A DNA stretch of 53,223 nt from Rhodothermaceae bacterium (GTDB lineage: Bacteria; Bacteroidota; Rhodothermia; Rhodothermales; JAHQVL01). The position numbers and the translations under genes were made by a program. This document shows, in pieces, positions 7,786 to 16,433 of the stretch (its first letter is position 1; every line of letters starts with the position of its first letter). The stretch spans positions 1-53,223 of the forward strand of contig JAHQVL010000178.1 of NCBI GenBank assembly GCA_019634345.1, read 5' to 3'. The notes below the pieces were generated by a model. The model worked only from the letters and a program-made list of their open reading frames with translations. It was not told where the DNA came from and did not search any database.

Positions 7786-8889
7786 ATGGCGAATCCTGCA
7801 CACGTAGACATTCTAAAAAGCAACGTTCAGGTTTGGAATGATTGGAGAAAGAAAAACCGGGATCGCCGGGTCGATCTACGCGAGGCTAACTTAGATGGCT
7901 TGAACCTCAACAACGCAAATTTGAGCGGTGTCCTCCTGGCTCGCGCCTCAATGAAAAAGACAAAACTGATTAAAGCTAACCTTCGGGGGACAAAGCTTAC
8001 GGCAGCTAATTTAGCAGGATCGGATCTGACAGCAGCAGATTTATATCGAGCCAACCTTTTCAAGGCTAATCTCGGCAAATCCAAGTTAATCAAAGCCAAT
8101 TTGACCAAAGCCAATCTGGCCAAAGCAGACCTTTCTAGAACCATTTTAAGCCGGGCAGATTTTAGCGGGGCAGATTTATCAGGGGCCTCTCTGGCTCACG
8201 CTGCACTGTATGAGACTATTTTTGGTGGCACCAATTTCCAAGAAGCTGTTGGTCTGGACAACTGCCTGCACCACGGCCCTTCTACCATTGATCATAGATC
8301 AATCACCCGTTCTCGCAATCTATCCCAACGATTCCTCAGAGGCTGTGGCCTGCCGGACGAGCTGATCTCTCATTATCGTGCATACATCTCCAATGAACTG
8401 CAAACCCACACGTGCTTGATCAGTTGTAGCAAAGCGGATTTGATGTTTTCGCGAGAGTTGCATGATAATTTGCAACAGCAAGGCATCAGATGCTGGATTA
8501 TTCCTGAAGAGTTGAAGGGAGGGCAAGATTTACAAATTCAAGTTAGCCAGGCACTCGGGTCTCAAGACAAACTCATCCTTGTTCTTTCAGAACAAAGCAT
8601 GGGTAGTGAATGGATTATGGAAGAGATTCAAGCTACTCGCGAGTTGGAAAAGCAAGAGCAACGCCGGCTGATCTATCCAGTTGCCGTAGCAAATCCATCC
8701 CTGATTCAATCATGGACATTAATGGAACCCGGCACGTTTATTAATTTAGCGAAAGAGCTCCGCCAGCATCCCATCCCGAATTTTCATGACATGCATCATG
8801 AACCGTCCTATAACGCAGCGTTTAATAACTTACTGCAAAACCTTTCAACCCCTGCACACGTCAACAACATTCCCCATCCTTCTCAATAG
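7786..8889 (+). CDS. Pentapeptide-repeat protein with C-terminal TIR domain
   Basis: The 367-residue protein combines two modules. Residues about 30-155 are a run of pentapeptide repeats of the A(N/D)Lxx type (LREANLDGLNLNNANLSG and onward), predicted to form a right-handed beta-helix. Residues about 205-350 are a TIR domain: THTCLISCSKAD is the first strand, DNLQQQGIRCWIIPEE the box-2-like region, and SEWIMEEI holds W276 and E280 at the spacing of the catalytic Glu in NAD-cleaving TIR proteins. No signal peptide is present, so it is cytoplasmic. Similar fusions are known from cyanobacteria and other bacteria. TIR enzymes often degrade NAD or make cyclic ADP-ribose signals in phage defence, but no partner gene is adjacent, so an immune role is inference. 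Confidence 0.88.
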   Translation: MANPAHVDILKSNVQVWNDWRKKNRDRRVDLREANLDGLNLNNANLSGVLLARASMKKTKLIKANLRGTKLTAANLAGSDLTAADLYRANLFKANLGKSKLIKANLTKANLAKADLSRTILSRADFSGADLSGASLAHAALYETIFGGTNFQEAVGLDNCLHHGPSTIDHRSITRSRNLSQRFLRGCGLPDELISHYRAYISNELQTHTCLISCSKADLMFSRELHDNLQQQGIRCWIIPEELKGGQDLQIQVSQALGSQDKLILVLSEQSMGSEWIMEEIQATRELEKQEQRRLIYPVAVANPSLIQSWTLMEPGTFINLAKELRQHPIPNFHDMHHEPSYNAAFNNLLQNLSTPAHVNNIPHPSQ

Positions 8890-8938
8890 GATGTAAACAA
8901 TACGTAAACACATCAAGACTCAGGTACGTGCTGAGAAA

Positions 8939-9012
8939 ATATCAATTGTAATTGGAATGTAGATCGCTTCATGCTCGTCTAGAAAACGATCTATACGCTA
9001 GACAATTGATAT
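8939..9012. repeat. Nested inverted repeats between the TIR gene and the TonB receptor gene
   Basis: Outer arms ATATCAATTGT (8939-8949) and ACAATTGATAT (9002-9012) are perfectly complementary over 11 bases. Inside lie TAGATCG (8960-8966) / CGATCTA (8987-8993), and a competing pair GTCTAG (8977-8982) / CTAGAC (8998-9003). The element ends 65 bases before the receptor start. There is no U-tract, so a terminator is unlikely; a structured leader or protein-binding element is possible. Confidence 0.55.
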
Positions 9013-9077
9013 AGCATCATTCTGCTCTAATAGGCCTCAATGAGCATTGCGATGCAATTACCCAAAGCAATGATACC

Positions 9078-11579
9078 ATGAAGTCACCAATATCATGGAG
9101 CCGAACAGGCTTCATAAGACCCTGGTTTGGAGATACTACTCTACCCACTTTTCTTAAACTGGTCTTATTCCTCCTAATTGTTATTTCCCAAGATCTTTAC
9201 GCTCAGAATATCACATTATCAGGAACTGTACGAGCAGAAGATACCGGGGAATCCCTTCCCTATGCCAGCATTATTATAAAAGGGACTACAACAGGTACAG
9301 CCACAAACAATGATGGCTATTTTGCCCTTCTTGAGGTCCCTCCGGATAGCCTCACCCTGCTGATCACCTATCTCGGGTATATACCGCATGAGTTACGATT
9401 AAACCCAAGGGATGTAGTAGGCCCCATTGATATACGCCTTCAACCAGTTGCAAATGAACTGGATGAAGTAACCGTAATCAGCGAGAAGTATACCATTATG
9501 AAAACGGCTGAGCGAGTCAGCCAGATCACTATTTCCCCAAAAGAATTAGAGGCACTCCCCAGCCTGGGAGAAGTTGATATATTTAGATCTCTTCAGCTCA
9601 TGCCAGGAGTCAGCGGAACGAATGAAGGATCCTCAGGACTTTATGTTCGAGGGGGAACGCCCGACCAAAACCTTGTTCTCCTAGATGGCATGACAATCTA
9701 TCATGTAGATCATTTCTTTGGTTTCTTTAGTGCATTTAATGCAGATGCAATCAAGGATGTGCAATTGTACAAGGGTGGATACCCGGCCCGGTTTGGGGGA
9801 CGAACATCCAGCGTTATTGAATTAACAGGTAAGGCTGGTGATGCTTCTAATCTTCGCATTGGCGCAGGACTGAATTTACTGAGTGCAAGTTCTGTCATTG
9901 AGGTTCCACTTCGAGGCAAAGGCTCCATTCTTCTCTCAGCACGTCGCTCATATACAGATGTGATTCAAAGCGGGGTATATAACAGCATTTTCGACCTGTT
10001 CAATGATGATGATACTGGTGGGGGCGTTGTTCAAGGACCTGGGCAGGGCGGACCAGGCGGTGGACGAGGTCAATTTGGAAATGCCGCAGCCCAGGAGGAA
10101 GAACCCAGTTTCTTTTTCTACGATCTAAATGGCAAAATCACGTATCGGCCCAGTAATGAAGACGTCCTTGCTATAAGTGTTTACAACGGCAAAGACGACC
10201 TGGACAAATCTCGTGATCAAACAAGAACGTTGGGCAATAATGCACAAATAGGAATTATCGGTGGTACCGCAGACCTGACCGACTGGGGCAATACAGGAAT
10301 AAGTGGTAAATGGTCTCGCCAATGGAGCCCCCGCTTCTATTCAAACGCCATTGTTGCCTACTCGGAATATTTCAGTGATTATTTTCGATTTACCGATCAA
10401 GAAGTTAGAAATGTAGAAGCAGACACCCTGATCCGTGCCATTGAACAAGGAACGTTTGAAGATAACGCTGTCACAGATTTCACCGCCGGCCTCGATAACG
10501 AATGGCAACTTAATAAGAGCCATAAGTTGGACTTCGGGATAAAATTCAGTCAGTCCACTGTCGATTACGTATCTATTCGTGATGACACAACAACGATCCT
10601 TGACAGAACTCAACAAGGAGGTCATTTCTCTGGCTATCTCCAGGACACCTGGAAGGTGCTCCCCACTCTTGAGATCACGCTAGGCGGCCGAGCTTCCTAC
10701 TACGATGTGAGTAGCGAAACATTCATTGAACCTCGCCTGGCTGCAAATCTTGACCTCACTGAAAAATTAGCTTTTAAAGCAGCTTATGGCCATTTCCATC
10801 AGTATGTAAACCGCGTCGTAAACGAGAACGTCACGGAAGGGTCTCGAGATTTCTGGTTATTGGCTGACGGAGAAACAGTCGAAGTTAGTGAATCACAACA
10901 CCTTGTGGGAGGATTTAGCTATGACACTGGAGATTACCTGTTTGATGTCGAAGCCTATTACAAGGACATTCAGGGCTTATCCGAGTTCTCCCTTCGATTT
11001 CAACGGTCCGGATTCAGAGGCATTAATGCTGAAGAGCTATTCTTTACCGGCGATGGTATTGCCAAAGGGATTGAATTCCTCGTGCAGAAAAAGACTGGGA
11101 TTTATAACGGTTGGCTCAGCTATACGTTAGCCGATGTTGAGCATACATTTGCAGGGCTCAACGACGGCAATGCCTTTCCCGCTTTGCACGATCAAGCCCA
11201 CGAGTTCAAGATGGTGCATAACCTTGATCTCGGGAAGTGGAATCTATCGTCTACATGGATGTTCTCCACGGGCAAACCCTACACAGCTCCTGTTTCAGAA
11301 TACACCATCACACTGCTGGATGGCACTGAACAATCGTATATCAATGTAGGTCAGAAAAATGGCCTTCGCCTCCCTGACTACCACCGGCTAGATGTAGCCG
11401 CCAACTACCGATTCGAGTGGGGGAAATCTAAAGGAACCATTGGGCTGTCCTTATTCAATCTCTACGGTAGGCAGAATGTGTGGTACCGTGAATTCGATTT
11501 AACCGAAGGTGACTTGCTGGTTACGGATGTAAACTACTTAGGATTTACTCCGAACTTGAGGTTCAGAATCGACATCTAG
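9078..11579 (+). CDS. TonB-dependent outer-membrane receptor with carboxypeptidase-regulatory-like N-terminal domain
   Basis: An 833-residue outer-membrane transporter. A signal segment (hydrophobic around residues 27-40, ending LYAQ) is followed by a CarboxypepD_reg-like Ig domain (SGTVRAEDTGESLPYAS, residues about 48-130). The plug domain is seen in LQLMPGVSGTNEGSSGLYV, RGGTPDQNLVLLDG and GGYPARFGGRTSSVIEL. A long beta-barrel ends with a C-terminal strand NLRFRIDI. A Gly-rich insert lies at about residues 313-336. Such receptors import bulky substrates with energy from TonB-ExbB-ExbD. The downstream DUF4249 lipoprotein is a common partner in Bacteroidota, so the two probably form one uptake unit; the substrate is unknown. 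The start shown gives a long pre-signal stretch, and a later start is possible. Confidence 0.93.
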   Translation: MKSPISWSRTGFIRPWFGDTTLPTFLKLVLFLLIVISQDLYAQNITLSGTVRAEDTGESLPYASIIIKGTTTGTATNNDGYFALLEVPPDSLTLLITYLGYIPHELRLNPRDVVGPIDIRLQPVANELDEVTVISEKYTIMKTAERVSQITISPKELEALPSLGEVDIFRSLQLMPGVSGTNEGSSGLYVRGGTPDQNLVLLDGMTIYHVDHFFGFFSAFNADAIKDVQLYKGGYPARFGGRTSSVIELTGKAGDASNLRIGAGLNLLSASSVIEVPLRGKGSILLSARRSYTDVIQSGVYNSIFDLFNDDDTGGGVVQGPGQGGPGGGRGQFGNAAAQEEEPSFFFYDLNGKITYRPSNEDVLAISVYNGKDDLDKSRDQTRTLGNNAQIGIIGGTADLTDWGNTGISGKWSRQWSPRFYSNAIVAYSEYFSDYFRFTDQEVRNVEADTLIRAIEQGTFEDNAVTDFTAGLDNEWQLNKSHKLDFGIKFSQSTVDYVSIRDDTTTILDRTQQGGHFSGYLQDTWKVLPTLEITLGGRASYYDVSSETFIEPRLAANLDLTEKLAFKAAYGHFHQYVNRVVNENVTEGSRDFWLLADGETVEVSESQHLVGGFSYDTGDYLFDVEAYYKDIQGLSEFSLRFQRSGFRGINAEELFFTGDGIAKGIEFLVQKKTGIYNGWLSYTLADVEHTFAGLNDGNAFPALHDQAHEFKMVHNLDLGKWNLSSTWMFSTGKPYTAPVSEYTITLLDGTEQSYINVGQKNGLRLPDYHRLDVAANYRFEWGKSKGTIGLSLFNLYGRQNVWYREFDLTEGDLLVTDVNYLGFTPNLRFRIDI

Positions 11580-11617
11580 GCATCAATATTCTTCATTCCA
11601 TTTAGCGCATTAAACTC

Positions 11618-12514
11618 ATGAACACAGAGATTATACAATCAGCCGCCATACATTCAAGGAAGCAAGGATTTGCACACATGCTGTCTTCTATTCTTTGTTT
11701 ATGTATTGTGCTCTTCACTGGATGCGATTCTTCAAGCATGGAATCAGCAGATGACATCGCCGTTATCGAGGCCTTCTTGTTTGCTGGAGAGCCAATAGAT
11801 GATATCCTGGTTACCTCAACGCTCCCCTTTAACAGTACAGATACGGTTGCTGCGCCCATCAATGACGCTGTTATCAGTCTCATCAAGGATGGTATCAGTT
11901 ATTCACTAACTTCTAGTAGCAATGAGGGTACCTATCACTATGAGGGCGATGACTTGAGCGTGGAGCCAGGAGACCGGTTCACATTTGTCATGGAATACCT
12001 GGGCCAAACAATCACTGCAGAAACAGACGTCCCCCCTGCTCCATTGAGTGTTGAGTTAGACACTACAATATTCGACGTTCCCAGCTTTAATTTTGGAGGC
12101 GGTGGAGGTGGCCCTCCTCGAGGTGGTGGTCCGGGCGGCCTCGACAACAGATTACTGGTCACCTGGGATAACTCAGCCGACCTTCTACATTATGTAGTTA
12201 TTAGCAGCGTTCAGGAAAACCCCGAATCTATCTTTCCTGATTTTATTGGGCAGCGGCTTGGTAGACGATTTCGGTTTATTTCCGAACCAACACGTGACAA
12301 CTTCTTCGAGGTAAACCTTCTTCTGCTTGAAGGAATAGGTGAACACCAGATAAAGGTATACCGCGTTAATCAGGAATATGCTGATTTATACGATAATAGA
12401 ACGCAGGACTCTAGAGATCTCAATCAACCTCCAGATAACATTATAGGAGCCCTGGGAGTATTCAGTGCATTTAATAGTGTAGACCGATTCTTCGATGTGA
12501 AACGGGTAGAGTAA
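11618..12514 (+). CDS. DUF4249 family lipoprotein
   Basis: The 298-residue product matches the DUF4249 pattern: a lipoprotein signal (CIVLFTGC, lipidated Cys around residue 36) and then AVIEAFLFAGEPIDDILVTSTLPF, an Ig-like start typical of the family. An INDAVISLIKDG strand and the GDRFTFVMEYLGQTITAETDVPPAP block follow. A Gly/Pro-rich segment lies at residues about 160-175. DUF4249 genes usually follow a TonB-dependent receptor, as here (38-base gap), so the protein is likely a surface- or periplasm-exposed accessory of that receptor. An internal Met at 11678 is a good alternative start because it places the signal peptide right at the N-terminus. Confidence 0.85.
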   Translation: MNTEIIQSAAIHSRKQGFAHMLSSILCLCIVLFTGCDSSSMESADDIAVIEAFLFAGEPIDDILVTSTLPFNSTDTVAAPINDAVISLIKDGISYSLTSSSNEGTYHYEGDDLSVEPGDRFTFVMEYLGQTITAETDVPPAPLSVELDTTIFDVPSFNFGGGGGGPPRGGGPGGLDNRLLVTWDNSADLLHYVVISSVQENPESIFPDFIGQRLGRRFRFISEPTRDNFFEVNLLLLEGIGEHQIKVYRVNQEYADLYDNRTQDSRDLNQPPDNIIGALGVFSAFNSVDRFFDVKRVE

Positions 12515-12524
12515 TCGGGCGTTG

Positions 12525-12577
12525 AGGAGGCAGGCTGCTATAAAAACGAACCTGCGAAAACCAATCTGCCTCCTTTT
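12525..12577 (+). terminator. Hairpin between DUF4249 gene and photolyase start
   Basis: AGGAGGCAG (12525-12533) pairs perfectly with CTGCCTCCT (12566-12574), followed by TTT and directly by the photolyase ATG (12578). A second pairing GCAGG (12530-12534) / CCTGC (12551-12555) competes with the first. It may terminate the receptor operon transcript, or control photolyase translation, since the left arm looks like a ribosome binding site and the right arm like its complement. The U-tract is short. Confidence 0.45.
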
Positions 12578-14020
12578 ATGCCTGATACTCCAATTATAGT
12601 CTGGATACGAAGAGACCTTCGGTTGTTTGATAACCCGGGATTGTTCCATGCAGCCGAGCAAGGAAGATCGATCCTCCCCGTATTTATTTGGGCGCCGTAC
12701 GAGGAGGGTAAATGGAGTATCGGGGGAGCACAAAAGTGGTGGTTGCATCATTCACTTGTTTCATTTTCAGCTTCGTTAGAAGAGCAAGGAATTCGCCTTA
12801 TTATCAAACGAGGACCGAGCACATCAGCGCTGTGTGATCTTGTAGAGGAAACGGGAGCTGAATCTGTATTCTGGAACGCATCCTTTGAGCCGGCGGAAAA
12901 AGCACGAGATACTCAAGTCGCCAACGCACTCCATGAGAAGGGTATTGAAACCATACAATGGGATACACAACTCCTCCATGACCCAGCTTCAGTACTCACA
13001 GGAAAAGGAACACCATATAAGGTTTTTACTCCTTTCTGGCGAAACACCGAGCGCCATTTAGTGGTCTCGGCACCGGTGCCTTCTCCTCGGTTCAAACCTG
13101 AACCTGATGCGCTAAGCTCGATTAAATCGCTGCGTATTGAAGAGCTCAAGTTGTTACCCATTCTCAATTGGGCTGACGAATTTCACGACGTATGGACCCC
13201 AGGTGAACAGACAGCATCGTCCAGGCTCAACTCCTTCTTGGATCATGCGATCGCGGATTACAACGAGAACCGTGATTTTCCATACATGGACGGGACCTCC
13301 ATGCTCTCGCCGCATCTGCATTTTGGAGAAATAAGCCCCAAAACCATGTGGCATCAAATTACTCAAGAAAACCCTTCTGCGACAAAAGACGACAAAAAAG
13401 GACCCTACCTCAGGCAGTTAATCTGGAGAGAATTCTCGTATCATCTCATTCATCATTTCCCGCATACTGCTGAAAATAATTTACGAGAATCGTTTGATCG
13501 ATTCCCCTGGTCGAAAAATCAAGACGCCTTAGTTCGCTGGCAGAAAGGTGAAACAGGATACCCTATAGTTGACGCTGGTATGAGGCAACTATGGCGTACT
13601 GGCTGGATGCACAATAGGGTACGAATGGTCGTAGCCTCGTTTCTAACCAAGCATCTATTGACGCACTGGCTGGAAGGGGCCAAATGGTTTTGGGATACGC
13701 TCGTGGATGCGAACCTGCCCAACAATACCATGGGGTGGCAATGGGCTGCAGGTTCTGGTGCAGATGCCCAACCCTTTTTCAGAATTTTCAACCCCATGAA
13801 TCAAGGGAAGAAGTTTGATCCTCAGGGTATATATGTAAAAAAATGGGTGCCCGAATTAGAAGCCGTTCCCCAATCGTTCATTCATGAACCCTGGCTCATG
13901 CCCGAACAACAACAACAAAGAATCAATACACGCATCGGTTCACAGTATCCAAAGCCTATTGTTGACCACAAAGAAGCGCGTGAATTTGCACTTGCCTCCT
14001 ACAAAAATATCTCAAAGTGA
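12578..14020 (+). CDS. phrB: Deoxyribodipyrimidine photolyase (class I CPD photolyase)
   Basis: The 480-residue protein has full class I photolyase architecture. The N-terminal alpha/beta antenna domain begins IIVWIRRDLRLFDNPGLFHA, and the C-terminal FAD-binding helical domain contains TGYPIVDAGMRQLWRTGWMH, RMVVASFLTKHLL, and the signature region NNTMGWQWAAGSGADAQPFF followed by RIFNPMNQGKKFDP. It uses blue light and reduced FAD to split cyclobutane pyrimidine dimers in DNA. Length and conserved Trp-rich elements fit a working enzyme rather than a (6-4) or DASH cryptochrome. The start codon abuts the hairpin at 12525-12574 and no normal ribosome binding site precedes it. No recognised regulator lies nearby. 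Confidence 0.95.
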   Translation: MPDTPIIVWIRRDLRLFDNPGLFHAAEQGRSILPVFIWAPYEEGKWSIGGAQKWWLHHSLVSFSASLEEQGIRLIIKRGPSTSALCDLVEETGAESVFWNASFEPAEKARDTQVANALHEKGIETIQWDTQLLHDPASVLTGKGTPYKVFTPFWRNTERHLVVSAPVPSPRFKPEPDALSSIKSLRIEELKLLPILNWADEFHDVWTPGEQTASSRLNSFLDHAIADYNENRDFPYMDGTSMLSPHLHFGEISPKTMWHQITQENPSATKDDKKGPYLRQLIWREFSYHLIHHFPHTAENNLRESFDRFPWSKNQDALVRWQKGETGYPIVDAGMRQLWRTGWMHNRVRMVVASFLTKHLLTHWLEGAKWFWDTLVDANLPNNTMGWQWAAGSGADAQPFFRIFNPMNQGKKFDPQGIYVKKWVPELEAVPQSFIHEPWLMPEQQQQRINTRIGSQYPKPIVDHKEAREFALASYKNISK

Positions 14021-14272
14021 TACAACACCTCTTTTTCCATCATCCTGTATCAATCATCATTTATTCACCCTGAATTAGGGCACAGAGAGGTACTTAAGAA
14101 ACTGCTTCTTGTAGAATTAACTCGGTTCCGACAAATCACCCCTCTCACATAGCGATTTACCTACATCCTATTTAATGGTATGGCTTTTGTATTTCACACC
14201 CCCTACAATCCATCGAGTATTAAACATGTCTCGTATCGCTTGCCCTTCACACGTATTTAAGAGCGAAATCTT

Positions 14273-14758
14273 ATGGTTACCAGCAAATTATTCAAGCTAA
14301 ACCAAGCCCAGGTTACCGATTTCATGTCGGATCGGAAATCAGAACCACAAACTACCACGCAAAGGACACGTAATCTCAGACAAGATCGAATTAGAGATCT
14401 TGAAGAGCACCTGACTCATTTGACGCAACAAAAAGACCTTCACACCCTTGCGTTAAAAGAGATGTATCAATTTCTGTGTAAGCTGGACGCCAACTTCAGA
14501 GCAGAAAACGAGCAATTACGATCTATGATCAAGGCCGAACAAGAACGTTCAGCACAGCTTATCGAAGTCACCAAAGGACTCTGGGAAATCATCGAGATGA
14601 TGGATGACAGTACGGAGGAATCAAGCCGCCTTGTAAGCTTAACACAAAATGTCGAAGATCTTGCTCAATTTGAAGTGGAAATCACTGACGAGTCAGAAAA
14701 CAAAACCCTTGATCGCTCAGTCATTGACAGGCTGATGCCTATGGTGGAAGCCAGCTAA
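14273..14758 (+). CDS. Hypothetical coiled-coil protein
   Basis: A 161-residue highly charged protein. Residues about 35-100 are heptad-like (RIRDLEEHLTHLTQQ, FRAENEQLRSMIKAEQERS) and should form a coiled coil, with a more acidic C-terminal half ending VIDRLMPMVEAS. It has no signal peptide or membrane segment, so it is probably cytoplasmic and oligomeric. I recognise no family. The gene is isolated: 252 bases without genes precede it, and the next gene converges ten bases after its stop. Confidence 0.65.
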   Translation: MVTSKLFKLNQAQVTDFMSDRKSEPQTTTQRTRNLRQDRIRDLEEHLTHLTQQKDLHTLALKEMYQFLCKLDANFRAENEQLRSMIKAEQERSAQLIEVTKGLWEIIEMMDDSTEESSRLVSLTQNVEDLAQFEVEITDESENKTLDRSVIDRLMPMVEAS

Positions 14759-14767
14759 ATAGACTGG

Positions 14768-15376
14768 TTATTTAGAGATCGAACGAACGTTATGTTCTTC
14801 TAGCGAAGCATCCTGGGGGTTTTCAGCTTCCTGTGCTGCAGTCTTTTCATTTGGGTCAGCTAACATCCCTGTACACAAGCACATCTTCCGCTTTGTCCGT
14901 GAAAGAATGTCGTAATTCGGGCAACTCTGGCATCCCTTCCAGAATTCTTCGTCAGTTGTCAATTCGGAGAAGGTGACCGGTTTGTACCCCAAGTCCGAAT
15001 TGATTTTCATTACAGCAAGACTTGTTGTGATTCCAAATAATTTGGCATCAGGATATTTCTTTCTCGAAAGCTCAAAAGCTTCTTTCTTTATTCGGCGAGC
15101 TAATCCAGACTTGCGGTACTTCGGGGAAACAATTAAGCCAGAATTAGCCACATACTTCCCGTGGCTCCAGGTCTCGATATAACAAAATCCAGCCAGGTCG
15201 TTCCCACATAAAGCGATGACTGCTTTTCCGTCCTTTATTTTTCCTTGGATATACTCAGGCTCGCGTTTAGCAATTCCAGTTCCACGCTGCTTAGCAGCAT
15301 CCTCGATTAATGCACAGATCTCCTCCGCATAAGGCAGATGATCCAGCTCTGCTACCTGAACGTTAAACTCCTTATT
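14768..15376 (-). CDS. GNAT N-acetyltransferase of the Bacteroidota arginine-pathway type
   Basis: The protein (about 202 residues from Met at 15376) closely resembles the stand-alone GNAT found next to argG in many Bacteroidota, thought to serve in acetylated-intermediate arginine synthesis. Signs are YAEEICALIEDAAKQRGTGI, IALCGNDLAGFCYIETWSHG, the acetyl-CoA loop VSPKYRKSGLARRIKKEAFE, and TSLAVMKINSDLGYKPVTFS. The C-terminal Cys set GCQSCPNYD ... KMCLCTGM (CX2C and CXC) could bind a metal. The frame is open to 15457, but the extra 27 residues are an unlikely N-terminus. No arginine genes lie beside it here, which is unusual for this type. Role in arginine synthesis is inferred from family context elsewhere. 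Confidence 0.85.
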   Translation of the reverse strand, partial: NKEFNVQVAELDHLPYAEEICALIEDAAKQRGTGIAKREPEYIQGKIKDGKAVIALCGNDLAGFCYIETWSHGKYVANSGLIVSPKYRKSGLARRIKKEAFELSRKKYPDAKLFGITTSLAVMKINSDLGYKPVTFSELTTDEEFWKGCQSCPNYDILSRTKRKMCLCTGMLADPNEKTAAQEAENPQDASLEEHNVRSISK

Positions 15377-15516
15377 CATTAGCGAATACCAAAAGGACTG
15401 GTAAAAAAAGGGACATTCGATAATATACGACATCAAAAGGAAAGGTTGAATGTACAACGCATTCCTCTTGATGATTCTACATCTATTGTGAAATTGATGC
15501 GTATTAAGGAGATGGG

Positions 15517-16392
15517 TTATAGTGAAAAAACGCGGTGAACATTAAATCCAAAGCGGATATCACCATTCAAAAAGTCATCCCTGTTTCTCGCCACAACATG
15601 CTGTTCAGTCATCGACTGTGACGTAGTAAAGAAGAGTTGGAAGACATGCCCGCCGGTCTCGATATCAAAACTTACTGATAAGGCATCTTCTGTTTGATCA
15701 TTACGATCTCCCAAAACAGGAATATACTCAACTAATAAGGCAACCCGTTCCGTAAGCACAACACGACCAGCTATACCAAGAGCCACAATATCATTGATTT
15801 CCTCAACAACTTGATCATTGATATCTCGTTCGATAGTCACCGTATTAAAATGGGTAAACATCGGAGTTACTTGTAGGCTTATCCGATCCGAAAATTTTCG
15901 AGCTAGAATAACCCCACCCATGTAGCTCAATCTATCTGCCACTTCATAACCATTTTTCACAGTTAGGATAGCAGCATTACCCGTAAATGCCAATTCCAAT
16001 GGGATACTGCCGTCTTTCTTTTGACGAAGCGCATTTAGTTTAAAGCGACCATCATAGAGTTTGTCAAATCGAGATCGACCAACACCTACCGACAACCAGT
16101 CTGTTATACCGTAATCCAAACCGAATCGAATATTCGCCGCAGCATCTAATCCAAATAGGTCTTCCACCCCGTTTGTCAAAACCCCAAAAGTATGCTTGAT
16201 ATTGAAATCAAGATTGTTCTTTTCCAGATTTGTGACACTTGTAAGATGAACGACACGGGGAGCCCAAAAGACTTCATCTACCGGTCCACTGGGGTTTGCA
16301 CGTTGCCGTGGCATTTGTGCGGCCAAATCCAGTGTGGGTACAATGATTATTGATACAACAAAGAAAAAATAAAATAAAAGGCGGCGTACCAT
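15517..16392 (-). CDS. DUF5777-like beta-barrel protein
   Basis: The 291-residue product has a signal peptide (FYFFFVVSIIIVPTLDLAAQ) and alternating amphipathic strands typical of a small outer-membrane barrel. The early block VFWAPRVVHLTSVTNLEKN and LDFNIKHTFG fits DUF5777, and the final residues RFGFNVHRVFSL end with an aromatic-rich strand suited to barrel assembly. It is the last gene of a minus-strand trio with YceI (42-base gap) and a cytochrome-like lipoprotein. Such trios occur in Bacteroidota-like genomes and suggest a redox or lipid-quinone-related role, but the function of DUF5777 is unknown. Confidence 0.78.
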   Translation of the reverse strand: MVRRLLFYFFFVVSIIIVPTLDLAAQMPRQRANPSGPVDEVFWAPRVVHLTSVTNLEKNNLDFNIKHTFGVLTNGVEDLFGLDAAANIRFGLDYGITDWLSVGVGRSRFDKLYDGRFKLNALRQKKDGSIPLELAFTGNAAILTVKNGYEVADRLSYMGGVILARKFSDRISLQVTPMFTHFNTVTIERDINDQVVEEINDIVALGIAGRVVLTERVALLVEYIPVLGDRNDQTEDALSVSFDIETGGHVFQLFFTTSQSMTEQHVVARNRDDFLNGDIRFGFNVHRVFSL

Positions 16393-16433
16393 ATAGTTAA
16401 GTAACGTAGTTAATCCGAAACTGGATATGAATG

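Noticed and set aside
7786..8889. Thoeris or CBASS defence island
   Set aside because: No ThsA, cyclase or effector gene lies next to the TIR protein.
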